Shown piece by piece: positions 56,299-64,000 of a DNA stretch of 64,000 bases. The notes under the pieces were generated by a model. The model saw nothing but the letters and a program-made list of their open reading frames with translations. It did not search any database and was not told the origin of the DNA. Position 1 is the first letter of the stretch. Every line of letters begins with the position of its first letter. Source of the DNA: SMYC01 sp963578475 (lineage in GTDB: Bacteria > Acidobacteriota > Vicinamibacteria > Marinacidobacterales > SMYC01); NCBI GenBank assembly GCA_963578475.1, contig CAUZCL010000007.1:74922-138921 (forward strand). Direction: 5' to 3'. The position numbers and the translations under genes are program-made.

Positions 56299-56923
56299 AA
56301 CTTCCTCGGAGTCGGTTGCACTCGGTGCCCTGCGATCCACGAGCGCGGCGAACGACTTTCCAATTGAAGGTAGCCAGCGAGTGTAGAAACGGAGCGTTGT
56401 GTCGGGCGAGCGGTGCCCGAGCTGGTGGCTCACGAAGCTGATGGGAGCGCCCTCGGCCAGGAGCAAGCTCGCGTAGGTGTGGCGGAGATCGTACAGCCGG
56501 AAGCCCGGCAGCTGGGCGCGCTTGAGCACGCGCTTGAAGACCTTCGCGACGTTGTTGTGGTCGAGCGGCGTCATCACCGTGGAGGGAAAAAGCCACTCGG
56601 GCTCCCCCCATCCGTTCCGTAGAGAGTCGCGCCGCAGCGCGGCAACGTACTCGCTGAGCAGCTCGGTGAGGTCGGAGGTGGTTGCCGCGCGGTTGACGAG
56701 AATGCCACGCCGGAGGTCAGAAGAGCGACTGCGGGAAACTCCTTCCGAAGGCGGAATGTCATGGGAACAATCCTCCTATCAGACTAAACACACCACGCCA
56801 CATCATAGAGTCATGGCCTCACATTTGCGCGCCCCTCGTAGTTTTCTGGTTTGTCGGGTTGAAGATGGACTTCCAAAAGGTTACGTTGCCCGCGCACAGT
56901 CATCTTACCGAGAGGAGGAGCTC

Positions 56924-57709
56924 ATGAACAGTAACATTTCATTCCATCGACGGAGCCATCTCGGGGCGGGGTTGCTCTTCTTCAACCTCATCGTCCCGAT
57001 CGCGACCGCTCAGGACTCTGGTCCCAACCGGGACGGCGTTTTCCGCTACGACATCATTAACCTCACCACTCGGACGGTCTCGGTCGCCGACGGCCGGCAG
57101 ATCGTCTACGGACCGTACCGCGCATACTTTCGCGTCTTCCCTTTCGGAACCGGGCCCGCGGGATTCTACGAGGAAAGAGAGCCGCACAAGGATTTTCGTT
57201 TGATGCATGCGGTCGACAATTTGGTGGGGAAGTACCGTGACCTATCGGTCGACTACCGCGAGCGTTGGGAGGGACCCGACAAGCTCGTGGTCACGCACCT
57301 AGGCCAGGGCTCGCCCGAGCCCGAACGGATCCAGCGCATCCTCACTCGAGTCCAGACAGAGAAGAGCGAATGGGACGGCGTCTGGAGGTTGCAGGTGAGA
57401 GACGTGACAGCGAACGAGCTTCTCCTGGGAGAAAAGACGTGGATTCGCTATGGAGACTACATAGGATTCTTCTCGCAAGCCCCAGACCAGCCCTTTTACG
57501 CTATCTACGCCCAGCAGGACGGGCAGAGCAAATTCCGTATCCTCTTTAGTACGCGTGAAGAGGAAGTTGGAAGCTCCCTCGACCGCTCGAGAGCGTACCA
57601 GGGAGCTTGGGACGGCGCTCGCTGGGTCGAAAGCTATGTCGAGACGTCGCAAGGAAACGAGCGCTCTGGCCACCGGATGAGCATCACGTACGACCCTATC
57701 CTGAAATGA
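56924..57709 (+). CDS. Secreted protein of unknown function (island cargo)
   Basis: A 261-residue exported protein; signal peptide to about residue 29 (HLGAGLLFFNLIVPIATAQD). The mature part is rich in aromatic and charged residues, for example RYDIINLTTRTVSVADGRQI and VYGPYRAYFRVFPFGTGPAG. I do not recognise the family. The ATG at 56924 has GAGGAG upstream. Its stop overlaps the start of the PQQ-propeller gene (ATGA), so the two form an operon and probably act together in the periplasm or outside. Confidence 0.75.
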   Translation: MNSNISFHRRSHLGAGLLFFNLIVPIATAQDSGPNRDGVFRYDIINLTTRTVSVADGRQIVYGPYRAYFRVFPFGTGPAGFYEEREPHKDFRLMHAVDNLVGKYRDLSVDYRERWEGPDKLVVTHLGQGSPEPERIQRILTRVQTEKSEWDGVWRLQVRDVTANELLLGEKTWIRYGDYIGFFSQAPDQPFYAIYAQQDGQSKFRILFSTREEEVGSSLDRSRAYQGAWDGARWVESYVETSQGNERSGHRMSITYDPILK

Positions 57710-59019
57710 TCCACCCGATGCTCCGCGTCGCGCGTCGGGCAGTTTGTCTCGCCCTTTGTGCTCTAGCCCTTTTCGCCGAGCTCGGTGTGGCGGATAACTG
57801 GCCTCAGTGGCGCGGGCCGTTCCTCAACGGCACGAGCTCAGAAAGGGATCTCCCTTCCAACTGGGGCCGCGAAGAGAACATCCGTTGGAAGTTGAAGCTA
57901 CCTGCTTTGAGCGCCTCCACGCCGATCGTCTGGGAAGACCACGTTTTCCTCAGTGTGGCCGATGACACCGTTCTACAACTGTGGTCGTTGGATCGTGAAG
58001 ACGGGACCGTCCTTTGGAAGGGTTTCCTCGATGACCGCAACGAGAAGATCAACAAGCAGAACATGTCCTCCCCATCGCCGGTGACCGACGGCTCGAGCGC
58101 CTGGGTCATGACCGGGACCGGTGTCCTCAAGCGATTCGACTTTGCCGGCAACGAGATTTGGGCCCGCGACATCCAGGGCGACTACGGGAAGTTCTGGCAA
58201 ATGTACGGCTACGGTTCATCGCCGCTTCTTTACGGGGATTCGCTCTATATTCAGGTTGTCCACGGAAAGAACACGAGCGACCCTTCTTATGTGCTGTGCA
58301 TCGACAAGGCGACGGGCGAGACCCGGTGGCGAGTAGAGCGCCGTACCGCCGCGCTGGGCGCCGGTGGGGACTCTTACGGATCGCCGATGCTTCTGGAGCT
58401 TTCAGAAAGTGCCGAGATCATCGTAAGCGGTGCCAACGTCGTGACCGGGTACGATCCCGCAAGCGGACGCGAGCTCTGGCGTGCCGACGGGCTCAATCCC
58501 ACCAACGACCCCACCAATCGAACGGTTGCCTCGCCGGTCATCATGGACGGGGTGATATACGCGCCCGCTAGGTACGGACCGCTACTTGCGATCGAAGGGG
58601 GTGGGCGCGGAGACGTTACCGAGTCCCACCGGCTATGGGCCTTCAGTCGCGGTCCCGAGGTCCCCACCCCTGTCACCGACGGGAAGTTCTTCTATGTGGT
58701 CGACGACAAGGGCATCATGTGGTGTCTCGACGCCAAGACGGGAGAGACGATATGGGGGCCCCAGCGGATCGCTCCTGGCATTTACAGCTCCTCCCCGGTC
58801 CTGGCCGATGGCAAGATCTACGCAACCAACGAGGACGGGCTCACCACCGTGGTCAAGGCGGGAGCGGTGTTCGAGATCTTGGCCGAGAACGACCTCGACG
58901 ACTACTGTCTCAGCTCTCCGGCCATCTCGAACGGTCAGATCTTCATCCGTACCACCCACTATCTTTACTGCATCGGTAAGCAGGCCCGAGAGGGAGCGAA
59001 CTTTCGCCCAACCAATTAG
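57706..59019 (+). CDS. Secreted PQQ-binding-like beta-propeller protein
   Basis: A 437-residue exported protein (signal through AELGVAD) opening with NWPQWRGPFLNGTSS, the hallmark of PQQ-like repeat proteins of the outer-membrane/periplasmic type. Several propeller blades follow, with repeats such as LWSLDREDGTVLWKGFL, VLCIDKATGETRWRVE and MWCLDAKTGETIWGPQR. Enzyme residues of true quinoprotein dehydrogenases are not evident, so it may be a scaffold or binding protein. It is coupled to the preceding secreted-protein gene. Confidence 0.85.
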   Translation: MIHPMLRVARRAVCLALCALALFAELGVADNWPQWRGPFLNGTSSERDLPSNWGREENIRWKLKLPALSASTPIVWEDHVFLSVADDTVLQLWSLDREDGTVLWKGFLDDRNEKINKQNMSSPSPVTDGSSAWVMTGTGVLKRFDFAGNEIWARDIQGDYGKFWQMYGYGSSPLLYGDSLYIQVVHGKNTSDPSYVLCIDKATGETRWRVERRTAALGAGGDSYGSPMLLELSESAEIIVSGANVVTGYDPASGRELWRADGLNPTNDPTNRTVASPVIMDGVIYAPARYGPLLAIEGGGRGDVTESHRLWAFSRGPEVPTPVTDGKFFYVVDDKGIMWCLDAKTGETIWGPQRIAPGIYSSSPVLADGKIYATNEDGLTTVVKAGAVFEILAENDLDDYCLSSPAISNGQIFIRTTHYLYCIGKQAREGANFRPTN

Positions 59020-59289
59020 AACAGCCACCTACCGATTGAAACCTCTCGTGCGTTTGCCGACCGAGGCTCAATCCATCGGCCGTTGGGAGGCAGCACGGAG
59101 GACGCTCTCGTGCTACGGTCGGTGTGCCTTCCATAAACTCGATCCGCAATCCTCAAGCTGCTCTCGACCCTGGGAGCGAGTTCACGCGCGTTGAATGCTT
59201 CGGTCGGCGTCGCGGTCATCGCGGAATCGGAGCCCGCGCAAGAACGCCGCGCCGTTCGTGAGAAAGACATCACGTCAGTGCGGCGATCG

Positions 59290-59985
59290 TCACGCAGCGA
59301 GGCGACGGTAATAATGATGGAGACCTCCGACTTTCGGAACGGCCGTCACTCGCCCCATCGAGGGGGGATGGACGGTTCGCGGCTCGCGGGCATCTTTCTC
59401 GAGCGACAAGTGAGTCCGGCAGGAATGATAGTAGTCGACGTATTCGCGCAGGATTCGTCTCGCGTGCCGATCGTTGAGGACGATCACGTGGTCGAGGCAC
59501 TCGCGGCGAACGCTTCCAATGACTCGTTCGACGTACGGGCTCTGCCACGGCGAGCGCGGCGCCGTGAGAACCTGTTGGATGCCGAGTCCCGCGACGCGAC
59601 GTTTGAAGTACGCTCCGTAGATTCCATCCCGGTCCCGCAGCATGAAGCGAGGCGCGCTATCCCACGGAAAGGCGTCGACGATCTGCTGCGCGCTCCACTC
59701 AGCCGTGGGATGTTCCGTGACATTCGTGTTCGGCTTAGGCGCTGTGCTCTCGAGCCCCATCAACCGCATCAGCCGCTGCACACGCTTGCTGTTCACGAAG
59801 GCCCCCTCTGCTTTGAGCGTCTGCGTCATCATGCGGCTCCCGAAAAACGGATGCTTCAGATGTAGCTCGTCCATCCGCCGCATCAATGCCAGTTGCTCCG
59901 CATCCGGCTCGACTGGTTCGTAGTATAGGCTCGACCGATTTACGCCGAGCAGCTCGCACTGCACGCGCATCGACAGCAGACTCAC
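59290..59985 (-). pseudogene. Chimeric IS3-type transposase fragment
   Basis: The N-terminal about 95 residues are IS3 ORFB-like (VQCELLGVNRSSLYYEPVEP; LHLKHPFFGSRMMTQTLKAE; VQRLMRLMGLESTAPKPN). The C-terminal part is an integrase-core type (HPTAEWSAQQIVDAFPWDSA; RDRDGIYG; APRSPWQSPYVERVIGSVRR; YYHSCRTHLSLEKD). The segment that would hold the first catalytic aspartate is missing, so it should be inactive. It looks like another fusion of two gene ends. An IS256 fragment abuts its 5' end. Confidence 0.7.
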
Positions 59986-60278
59986 TTCTCGAAGCGCTAG
60001 AGGAGGTGCTGACGCTTCACAAGTTGAAGGTCCCCGCTCTACTGCGCAAGAGCCTGTACTCGACGAATCCCATCGAAAGCATGTTTTCCATGGTTCGTAG
60101 TTGCGAGCACAACATCAAACGCTTCCGAAACAGCAAGATGCGCCAGCGTTGGCTCGCCGCTGTGCTGCTGCACTGCGAGCAACGATTCCAACGAGTCAAG
60201 GGGCACGCATCCATCGGCGAAGTGATTGCGGCCATCGATGCGATCCAACGTGAGGACGGGATGCCTGAGGCCGCGTAA
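59985..60278 (+). pseudogene. IS256 (mutator) transposase C-terminal fragment
   Basis: The open frame encodes LEALEEVLTLHKLKVPALLR, SLYSTNPIESMFSMVRSCEH and NIKRFRNSKMRQRWLAAVLL, the characteristic C-terminal end of mutator-type transposases. The catalytic aspartates upstream are missing. It is cut at its 5' side by the IS3-type fragment. Confidence 0.75.
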
Positions 60279-60393
60279 GGTCAGGGGCGTAGATCTGGAA
60301 ATGACCACGAGTCACTTATGACGGTTTCAACTATTTTCTTGACATCCTCCGAAAAATGGGGTCCACTTCAGTGCCACGATAAGGAGCCATACC

Positions 60394-60879
60394 ATGATCA
60401 CAGAGAGCCAGCGATCTCCGTTAGACAACTCCCTTTCCTTGCCTCGGATGACGAGTGCTATAACCTGGTACGGATGGGTAACCCTCTCTCTCGCGCTGTT
60501 CCTCTCGATCCCATCTCAGGCCGGTGCGCAAGGCTTGGAAGGTGCGTGGCATCTGGACAGCTACGAAGGCGGTGGCAATGTTGGCCCGACCACAGGCCAA
60601 TTGCTTATCGTTGATGGTCGATGGACGCTTCTCTACAGGATGGAGGAAGCGGAGGGGTCCACCGCTGGGCGTGCCCACGGCGGTCCATACGACGTTTCCG
60701 GAGACACATTGAATTTCGTCTTGGAGTGGTCCATGCAGACTGTGGGTGGGCGACCCGTGGTGAGTAGTGAGCCGAGCCTGAATCCCACTCAATTCATACT
60801 TGCCGGCGACCAGCTGACGCTTCGTTATCGGGGTGGGGGGGTCATAAGGTTCACCCGAGTCAGGGCGCCGGAAGAATGA
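60394..60879 (+). CDS. Secreted lipocalin-like hypothetical protein
   Basis: A 161-residue protein. After a polar leader, a hydrophobic helix and cleavage site (VTLSLALFLSIPSQAGAQG) precede a small beta-rich domain with LEGAWHLDSYEGGGNVGPTT and LTLRYRGGGVIRFTRV. The pattern of a W near the start and strands ending in R.R resembles lipocalin-like or META-type small domains; this is tentative. AAGGAG lies 7 bp before the ATG. It is flanked by transposase fragments, so it is island cargo. Confidence 0.65.
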   Translation: MITESQRSPLDNSLSLPRMTSAITWYGWVTLSLALFLSIPSQAGAQGLEGAWHLDSYEGGGNVGPTTGQLLIVDGRWTLLYRMEEAEGSTAGRAHGGPYDVSGDTLNFVLEWSMQTVGGRPVVSSEPSLNPTQFILAGDQLTLRYRGGGVIRFTRVRAPEE

Positions 60880-61080
60880 AGCCGATGAGCTTGCCGAAAT
60901 CGACCTCGGCGAGCTCGCCCGGACTACACTCGGCCATACGGACTGTGAACCGTCCGCGCTCACGGAACCCGCAGTGCTTGATCGCGAAGCGGTACAGCGA
61001 ACTGTGGGGGAGATCCACGCCCCGGCGGCGACGACCTATGTCATCAACGGCGATAATGCCTGTCCCGCGTGCCGTTCCTA
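60860..61080 (-). pseudogene. IS21 transposase (IstA) fragment
   Basis: The frame reads GVDLPHSSLYRFAIKHCGF and RFTVRMAECSPGELAEVDFG, matching the segment of IS21-family IstA just before the catalytic core. It ends after VDFGKLIG without the rest of the DDE domain. Sequence upstream to 61225 is not recognisable. Confidence 0.5.
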
Positions 61081-61225
61081 GTGGCGGCCCCCGTGCTCGG
61101 TCAGCAGGAGGGCGCCGAAAGTCCACTTGTCCCTGCAATCGCCACGCGTGCCAAGCGCACTCGTAGCGATCCGAGACGTTTGTAGCGTTTCGAACCGTGT
61201 TGCGGATCGTGCAGCCGCTTGTCAC

Positions 61226-62040
61226 TTTCCTAAGGCGTTGTCCTGATTGCGGTTAGTGCATCATTGCGCGTCGGGCACGAACCTTGAACGTTCAGGGGTG
61301 GTGCCCTAAGGATAGGAAATTTCAAGCCGCTCCATTGGTCGCGGGGCGCAAATCGTCGCTTGTGGAGGGTCTGTTTAGCTTGGGTAGGTAGTGTCGAGGT
61401 AAGCAGGGGTCGGCGAAGAAGCTGGAGTCCGAGGAAGGAGCCTCAGATTGAGTAGTGGGAGGATGTGAAGACGAGCGAGGAGCGCGGCGTTGCCGGGTAG
61501 CTGAATTGAATGGCGTAATCGTCGGTTGGTGTTAGTGGACTGGAGGAGCGCGGGAGTCGCCGTTTCGCTTATGCAAGTGGTCAAGAATTTTACGAATGAC
61601 TTTGTGCTCGGCGAATAGGTTTCATAATGCCCCCCTTTCTACAATCCAGCAATTGGAGTAAAGAGACGATCACGGATGCCTGATTTTTCTCGGAACTGAC
61701 AGGCGGCAAAGACGACATAGAACCGCGTGTTCCGGTGTCGTCGCCCTTTTCCTCCAGGTTTTGGGCAACCGGAAACGCTGTAAGTCCAACAATCTAAACA
61801 AACAATCCAACCTTGTCAACCTTGTCAACCTTTTTCGCCATTTTCTCCTATAAATCTAAACCTCTTTTCTTTTTTACTCCTGACTCTCTTTTAGGTTGAC
61901 AAGGTTGACAAGGTTGGATTATTTGTTTAGATTCAACAGTTTACAGCGTTGGAGATATAGTAGAACCACCCCTCTGGCACCCCTCTTGGAGCTGTAGCTC
62001 TATTAGAGAAGGGGTTGTGCCTCGTACCCCCCCCTAGGCG
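61226..62040. other. Non-coding stretch of the island
   Basis: No convincing gene in about 815 bp. On the minus strand 61532-61621 a short open frame, AEHKVIRKILDHLHKRNGDS then RAPPVH and a stop, resembles the tail of a transposase and may be a remnant. From about 61790 to 61935 the sequence is markedly AT-rich and forms the fold-back element annotated separately. Confidence 0.5.
61774..61950. repeat. Large fold-back (inverted repeat) element
   Basis: The arms 61791-61831 and 61893-61933 are 41 nt long and match with one mismatch. The pairing resumes outside a 7-nt internal loop for another 10 nt (61774-61783 with 61941-61950), so arms are about 58 nt around a 61-nt loop. Each arm contains a 9-bp tandem repeat, CCTTGTCAA twice. 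The loop is pyrimidine-rich with TTTTC tracts. Confidence 0.85.
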
Positions 62041-63018
62041 GTGCACGATACCTTAAACTCGGAACGATTCGTGGACCAGGCCCCCACAGAGGTCTACGCG
62101 ACGTTGCTGGACGAGGGTAAGTACCTGTGCTCGGTGCGCACCATGTATCGCGTCCTCGAGGAGCATGCGGAGCTGCGAGAGCGGCGCGATCAGCTCCGCC
62201 ACCCAAACTATGAAAAGCCGGTCCTTCTGGCGACGGGACCCAACCAGGTTTGGTCCTGGGACATCACAAAGCTTCTCGGTCCCTTGAAGTGGGCGTACTT
62301 CCACCTGTACGTGATCCTGGACATTTTCAGCCGCTACGTCGTAGGGTGGATGCTGGCCGAGCGAGAGAGTGCGGAGCTTGCGAAGCGTCTCATCAAAGAG
62401 ACGTGTTCGAAGCAGGGTATCGTTGAAGAGCAGCTGACGCTTCACGCCGACCGCGGCACGTCGATGAAATCCAAGCCGCTAGCGATGCTCCTATCGGACC
62501 TCGGGGTGACGAAGACCCACAGCCGCCCCCAAGTTTCCAACGACAATCCCTACTCGGAGAGCCAGTTCAAGACGCTCAAATACCGTCCCGAGTTCCCCAA
62601 GCGGTTCGGTTCGATCCAACACGCTCGTGACGTTTGTAGAGATCTGTTCCGCTGGTACAACACCGAACACTATCACTCAGGCATCGGCCTGCTTACACCC
62701 GAGTCCGTGCACTACGGCCGCGCGGCGACGATCGTCGAAGGTCGCCAGCAGGTGCTCGTGGACTTCTTCCAAGCCCATCCGGAGCGTTTTGTGAACGGAG
62801 CGCCAAAACCGCCCGATTTACCCTCAGCGGCGTGGATCAATCCGCCGACGACAAAAACGACGCCTCAGATTGGCGCACAAGCCACCTCCGAGGCCGCGGA
62901 CGACCTGCAGGTACCCCTCATTTGCAACATTTACGGGGAACCCGTCGTCTCGGACTCGGCTCCCTCAGTGACCCACACGCAGCAGAACGACGCGCAGACT
63001 CAGGGAAATCCGGCGTGA
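62041..63018 (+). CDS. IS3-family transposase ORFB-type DDE integrase
   Basis: A 325-residue integrase-core transposase. The DDE residues appear intact: Asp74 in SWDITKL, Asp137 in LHADRGTS and Glu173 in NPYSESQFKTLK, giving DD35E spacing. Helpful context motifs are LCSVRTMYRVLEEH, ATGPNQVWSWDITK and YNTEHYHSGIGLLTP. It begins at GTG, probably inside the original protein, since homologues have more residues before DTLNSERFVDQ. No ORFA or terminal inverted repeats were found, so the element is likely incomplete. Confidence 0.82.
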   Translation: MHDTLNSERFVDQAPTEVYATLLDEGKYLCSVRTMYRVLEEHAELRERRDQLRHPNYEKPVLLATGPNQVWSWDITKLLGPLKWAYFHLYVILDIFSRYVVGWMLAERESAELAKRLIKETCSKQGIVEEQLTLHADRGTSMKSKPLAMLLSDLGVTKTHSRPQVSNDNPYSESQFKTLKYRPEFPKRFGSIQHARDVCRDLFRWYNTEHYHSGIGLLTPESVHYGRAATIVEGRQQVLVDFFQAHPERFVNGAPKPPDLPSAAWINPPTTKTTPQIGAQATSEAADDLQVPLICNIYGEPVVSDSAPSVTHTQQNDAQTQGNPA

Positions 63019-63397
63019 CGGTTCGTCCGCCCTCCGCCGCCCGAACGTCCTTTCACGGGCGGCGACACATAAACGGTTGCTCACTAAATACACGATCTCG
63101 GTGTCTCAAAGTTATTGACATTTGCCGTCCCGGTAACGGCGAACGCCATTCAAGCGTAGCCGTATTGAGAAACTGCCTCCAGTTCGTGTCACGGCTCGAT
63201 GGGCAGCCACAGCCAAGCAACTTGACGAGCGAGGACGGGGATGAAGTTGAAGCAACGGGAGTTGATGTTGCGTGGTGCCAACTTGGTGCCAAAACTACTC
63301 CGGGCGCACCGAACCAACGGAGACGACTGTCACCGCTTCTTCGAGTCTTTCGTGCTGGTTAGTGTCGGTTGGTGCTCGTTGGTGATCACCTGAGCAC
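63019..63397. other. Non-coding right end of the element, with arm-like repeats
   Basis: No independent gene is visible; only the 3' tail of the second integrase remnant reaches in from the right. TGGTGCCAA is repeated at 63273-63281 and 63284-63292, and GTTGGTG occurs twice within 63363-63386. These resemble the repeats at the left end and may be integrase arm sites. Confidence 0.4.
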
Positions 63398-64000
63398 GAC
63401 TCTTAATCCGTAGGTTGACGGTTCGATTCCGTCGCGGCTCACCAACTTGCGAGCCTTCCGTTTCCGGTGTTGTGAAAATCGTTGGGACTCGGCTCCCTGT
63501 TTCTGCCCGGCGGGGCCGTCCAACAGCGCCGCGTAGTTCTTCCCTTCGCTCGGAATCCAGTGGGCATAGTGTGCGAGCGTTGTCGTGGGGTTCGCATGGC
63601 CGAGCTGGGCCGCCACGTACGAGATCGGGGCGCCCTGGGCGAGAACCTGGCTCGCGTAGGGTGCTGGCCCGAAAGTCGAGATCGTCGATCCGAAGCGCGT
63701 AGGCTTCCGAGGGTCGGAGCTCCGTCTTGATGAGAAGCTCGAAGAGCGCAGCGAGCGACGTCTTCCGCGCAACCGCGAGGAAGCGGTCACGTTCTTTCGA
63801 GCTCATCGGACGAATCTTGCGCCGTTCGGCCTTTGACACCGTTCCAGCTTTTCCTCGTCGGCCGCCACGATAGAGACACGGGTTCGTAGCGATCAGGCCG
63901 TCCTCGACGTCCTCGGCGGACCCCGCGGGCCGGTTGAATCCGCCCTTCCTGTCGGATAGGTATTCCAGTTCTTCGGGGAGTCGCGATGGACTGGAAGACC
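63330..64000 (-). pseudogene. Second tyrosine integrase, internal deletion (runs off window)
   Basis: From the window edge the frame encodes an integrase core-binding region (VEDGLIATNPCLYRGGRRGK) and the start of the catalytic domain (IRPMSSKERDRFLAVARKTS; LRPSEAYALRIDDLDF). Near 63670 it jumps out of frame to YASQVLAQGAPISYVAAQLG and LAHYAHWIPSEGKNYAALLD, which contains the catalytic tyrosine. The intervening about 90-100 residues, with the RHxxR motif, are missing. The 3' end reads antisense through the att copy, as in the first integrase. Confidence 0.78.
63398..63447 (+). repeat. attR-type repeat (copy of tRNA-Lys 3' part)
   Basis: Identical over 50 bp to 56187-56236. The 5' half of a tRNA is not present before it, so this copy is not a functional tRNA gene. 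It separates the first element from a second integrase. Confidence 0.95.

Larger units (their letters stand above)
56164..56762 (-). pseudogene. Tyrosine integrase, C-terminal part with frameshift
   Basis: The long frame encodes the catalytic C-terminal half of a phage-type integrase: LRRGILVNRAATTSDLTELL, then PGFRLYDLRHTYASLLLAEG (RHxxR region), HQLGHRSPDTTLRFYTRWLP with the tyrosine in RFYTR. A frameshift near 56720 separates it from FRLRKEFPAVALLTSG, and the N-terminal DNA-binding domains are missing. The 3' end reads antisense through the tRNA-Lys att core (GEPRRNRTVNLRIKS). Two TTTTGGTGCC repeats lie in its 3' part. Confidence 0.8.
56187..63447. mobile_element. Integrative element inserted in tRNA-Lys, about 7.2 kb
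   Basis: The region is bounded by two identical 50-bp copies of the 3' part of tRNA-Lys. Just inside the left copy lies a tyrosine-recombinase remnant in the orientation expected for a tRNA-targeting island. The interior carries three secreted-protein genes, fragments of several transposase families, an AT-rich fold-back structure and long non-coding stretches. The integrase is broken, so the element is probably immobile unless helped in trans. Confidence 0.85.

Noticed and set aside
61375..61584. 69-codon minus-strand frame in the island
   Set aside because: Low-complexity composition, no homology pattern and no ribosome-binding site.

Overview
The window is a GC-rich bacterial chromosome segment covering the replication-origin neighbourhood. 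The core order is dnaA, dnaN, gyrB and gyrA on the minus strand, with rpmH, rnpA, yidD, yidC, khpB/jag, rsmG, parA and parB diverging on the plus strand. A bactofilin gene and the F1Fo-ATPase genes b', b, delta, alpha, gamma, beta and epsilon follow. The ElbD-type ether-lipid cluster, bactofilin, DUF5916 and TonB-type remnants, and a b/b' ATPase operon without subunits a and c fit an Acidobacteriota-like or related deep-branching Gram-negative lineage. This is inference; no rRNA is present to test it.

Layout: 1-6.3 kb holds replication genes (minus). 6.7-12.6 kb holds the rpmH-to-parB block, with a perfect parS site embedded in the rsmG stop codon. 12.6-18.6 kb is the ATP synthase operon. 18.6-23.5 kb has gene remnants, a Dam-type methylase and a fabH/yyaL operon. 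23.7-31.7 kb is a four-gene lipid operon built around a 1455-residue reductase/AMP-ligase/ACP/acyltransferase, resembling the myxobacterial elb locus. 33.2-39.6 kb carries a lipid kinase, a CDP-alcohol phosphotransferase, an unusual ferredoxin operon and inositol-phosphate synthase. 39.7-43.6 kb has an amidase, a GerMN protein, rph, rdgB and four tRNAs. 45.3-50.5 kb has rlmN and a five-gene catabolic/transport operon. 50.5-56 kb is a stretch of broken genes with an SDR and a TetR regulator. 56.1-64 kb is a mobile region.

The mobile region begins in tRNA-Lys(CTT). A perfect 50-bp direct repeat of the 3' part of that tRNA recurs 7.2 kb downstream and bounds an integrative element. Inside are a degenerate integrase, two secreted-protein genes (one a PQQ-type propeller), a third secreted protein, fragments of IS3, IS256 and IS21 transposases, an apparently complete IS3-type DDE domain, and an AT-rich fold-back structure with about 58-nt arms. 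A second degenerate integrase lies just outside the second repeat, which suggests tandem integration at the same site.

Accessory DNA here is full of deletion scars. N-terminal and C-terminal ends of long genes are joined with the middle missing (Ser/Thr kinase-TPR, DUF5916, an acyl-CoA dehydrogenase, an integrase), or ends of unrelated genes are joined (TonB/vWA with nitroreductase; TRAP receptor with a membrane protein). All complete housekeeping genes have open, full-length frames, so pervasive sequencing error is an unlikely explanation. No rRNA, CRISPR array or convincing intrinsic terminator was seen.
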